Shown here in pieces: positions 48,661 to 51,000 of a DNA stretch of 51,000 bases (position 1 is its first letter; each line of letters opens with the position of its first letter). Where the stretch lies: contig CAUYUJ010005636.1 of assembly GCA_963575745.1 (NCBI GenBank), positions 411,792 through 462,791 of the forward strand, in the 5' to 3' direction. The notes beneath the pieces were generated by a model. The model made no database searches. It saw only the letters and a program-made list of their open reading frames with translations, and was not told where the DNA came from. The DNA is from Prorocentrum cordatum (taxonomy: Eukaryota; Sar; Dinophyceae; Prorocentrales; Prorocentraceae). A program made the position numbers and the translations under genes.

Positions 48661-51000
48661 GAGGGGGAGGAGGGTGAGGAGGAGGGCGAGGCGGAGAGGA
48701 GAGGAGGAACGCGGGGCACCGTCTCTTCAAAACGAGGATCCAACACCACAGGATGGTTGGGAACAGGAACCCCTTTTTGGATGTGGGGAACTACGTTCCT
48801 CGGGTAATGAAAACTCGGGACGGCAGGCTTTTCGTCATTTTCGGCTTCTGGGAGCCCTTACCGGGCCCGAGGACCGTCAAGAAACGACGATCGGGATGAG
48901 AAACCGTTCCTGGGAATGGGTCAAGACTTGTGTGGGTCGACGTTCTGAAACAAAATCATGACGTCGGTGGTTCGGGGGAGGCCCAGGCGGTGGGGCAGGA
49001 GATTCGGGGGCGCGCGAGGAACAGGAGCGGCGTCGGTCGCAGAAGCAGGGCGGGCAGCCGCGCGGAGCCAGGGGGGGGCACTCTGGACGGCGGCCCCGGG
49101 CGGGCTGCCTGATGGTGGTGGTTCCCTTGCCCGGCGTGTGCCGCTTCGAGGCGCCTTCGCTGCGGCGGCAGGCCGCCCCGACGGAGGGATGGCGCCGCAC
49201 CCCCCCCCCCGTGGGGGACGGAAAGGATTGGGGACGAAGGCCGACAGCATTTCTGGCTCGGTTTGAGCATGATTCGTTGCCAGTGTCGTCGCTGACGTTG
49301 TGCACCTGACACAAACGACGTTCGCTTGCCAGCGACCACTGTTTGTTGGACGGCGTTCGCTGCCTCCTCCGTTTCCCCCCTCCCTCCCTCCCTCCTTTCC
49401 TCCTTCCCTCCCTCGTTGATGCGTTGTTGCTGGTCACGTGTTTGAGCGTATGGTGGGGTCTTTGCGGCCAGGGGGACAAACTTCCTCCCTTGTCCTGCCT
49501 TGCATGCCCCCCCTTCTTTTGCATGCGGACGGCAGTCCTTCAAAACGCAGCCAACTGCCAATCCTTGCATATTCGGGCCCACCGTCTTATACCAATCCCA
49601 GTCTCGTCCCCCAAAGCCGCCTCCTTTTCCTTTCCTGTCTGCCCTCCCTGCTTCTCCTCCTTCCCCCCATTCTCCCTGCCTTGTCCGTGCTCCCTCCTTA
49701 ATTCTGCCATGTCCCCTCTCACCCGCCCCTCTCGCCTCCCTCCTCCCTCCCCCATCCCTCCAGCTGCCTCTTTCCCGCCCAGCACTCGTTCTACCATTAT
49801 CCCCTCCACCTGTTTGCAGCTCTTGCCGAGGCGCCTGGTTCGCTCGATATCCGAACTGCCGCGGCCATTGGGCAGGGGTCTCGCGTGAGGAAATTCCTCG
49901 CGTTCAGGACCCTTCCTCATCGCTTGGTCTCTTTCCCCCACACAGTGTTGGCACTTGGGGCCATCTTATTTCCTGTACCTCAGGAGCTGGATGGGTACCG
50001 CGGGGTTCCGCCACGTTGCGGGCCCGTGCTGCCTCGTAGGCGCGCGCCTCCTGGGCGTCCCGCGCTTGGGGGGCACTGGGGAGTTCGCCACGTTGCGGGC
50101 CCGTGTCGCCTCGTGTGCGCCCCGTGATCTGAGCTTACACGGCACTGTTTTCACCACATAGCTTACAGCACAGCTCACACCGCGTACATTCTCCGCTCTG
50201 CAGAAGGATAGTACAGTCTACCACCCTCCCTCCCGAGGCCAGGTTTCTCGCCCCCCCGTGGATCCAGCCAAGCAGGTATCCCCCCCCGTCATCTTTGTCT
50301 CTGCCAAAGGTTATCATGCGTGCGCACTCGTCTATCTTAACATATTCTGCTCCACGAGCCCCTTGCAAATAGTACCACAAAGTCCACACGCGCGCACAGC
50401 TCAAAGTCATATCAAACACATCAGTTCTGAAACCTCTCCCGTATAAAACGTAGCAGTCACAAGAATAGTGGCTCCCTGTGACAGTATTTCAGATGTTCTT
50501 TCCCGCGCGCACTCGCTGCAATAAGAGGAAACCAAATTTGCTAAGCAATTTCGCCGAGCACCCGCATTCGAGTTTCACTACGCGGCGCGTCCGCACTGGT
50601 CTAGCATGCGCTGGGCGCACGAATCCGTTTCAAATGTTTGCTATCGTGAACCGCGACAGGAAGTTATGGCAATGTGGATGTGTAAGCTGTGTGATGCGCA
50701 AGCGTCTCTGCGGTCGTTCATCGAAGAGCAGGTGTGCATCTTCAGGACACCCCCACGGGCGGCAACGGGCTGCAACGGGCCGGAACATGGCGAATCTTCG
50801 GGACACCCACAGAGGCTCGCTGTCGGTAGCGTGGGTTTGCAGTGTGTCAATGGAGTTTTCCCACTAGGGATGAACACTGTCAAGCTATTGATTGCCGCTA
50901 ACGGGTATCTGGCGACAAGGCACCGCGCCAAAATGCCCTGCAGACGACAGTTTCGTTTTGACATCTTTCTATTTTGCGGAGGCGCTGGGCGTTTTACTCC
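48661..51000. other. no gene recognised; right edge
   Basis: GGA-rich at 48655-48710, GC-rich to 49300, CCCTCC-rich at 49375-49800. Two direct copies of CCACGTTGCGGGCCCGTG at about 50010 and 50087 lie 77 bp apart, and three 10-bp units (GGGCGGCAAC type) at about 50757-50786. Open frames have no recognisable domain. Confidence 0.4.

Overview
The window looks like a repeat-dominated stretch of a dinoflagellate nuclear genome. It is GC-rich and full of microsatellites and minisatellites. It holds two retroelements whose polyproteins have the dinoflagellate style (a Copia-type element and a LINE-type element, each with a DNA-methyltransferase-like domain), and a 19/22 match to the dinoflagellate spliced leader lies at 20770-20791. 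The degenerate GGCCTCTTGG-type repeats recall Prorocentrum-like genomes, but that is recollection and inference, not proof. I found no convincing host protein gene, rRNA or tRNA. Almost all recognisable coding sequence belongs to transposable elements.

Layout. 1-10.8 kb: no recognisable gene; CT, GGA and GAC microsatellites, three loci of a degenerate CTTGGGGGCCTC repeat, and two copies of a ~115-bp dispersed repeat. 10.8-20.2 kb: a complete Copia/Ty1-type LTR retrotransposon on the minus strand, with 180/179-bp LTRs that differ at about two sites, a 5-bp target duplication ATATG, a primer-binding site and a polypurine tract. Its coding part is gag, zinc knuckle, protease, methyltransferase-like domain, integrase, reverse transcriptase, RNase H, then an unusual C-terminal extension with a membrane segment. 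One +1 frame change interrupts it inside the pre-integrase zinc-binding region. 20.2-22.6 kb: the spliced-leader-like site and a GCTGGCGTC minisatellite that contains two similar hairpins. 22.6-32.6 kb: a direct tandem duplication of a ~5-kb non-coding block (22629-27631 and 27632-32562) with CAGCG microhomology at each boundary.

32.8-44.4 kb: a decayed LINE on the minus strand. In its own 5'-3' order it has ORF1 with a RanBP2-type zinc finger, RNase H, EEP endonuclease, linker, reverse transcriptase with FADD, C2H2 zinc fingers and a methyltransferase-like domain. Stops and frameshifts scatter through it. A separate 2127-bp element (34711-36837) is inserted between the RT and the C2H2 fingers. 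It has 13-bp terminal inverted repeats and an exact 8-bp target duplication, is filled with tandem repeats, and has GT and AG at its ends in the LINE sense. This introner-like insertion is the most interesting object in the window.

44.4-51 kb: another copy of the dispersed repeat, a GAT microsatellite, purine-rich tracts, a ~161-bp tandem repeat (46897-47520), a ~80-100-bp minisatellite (47640-48660), and a final 2.3 kb with nothing recognisable.
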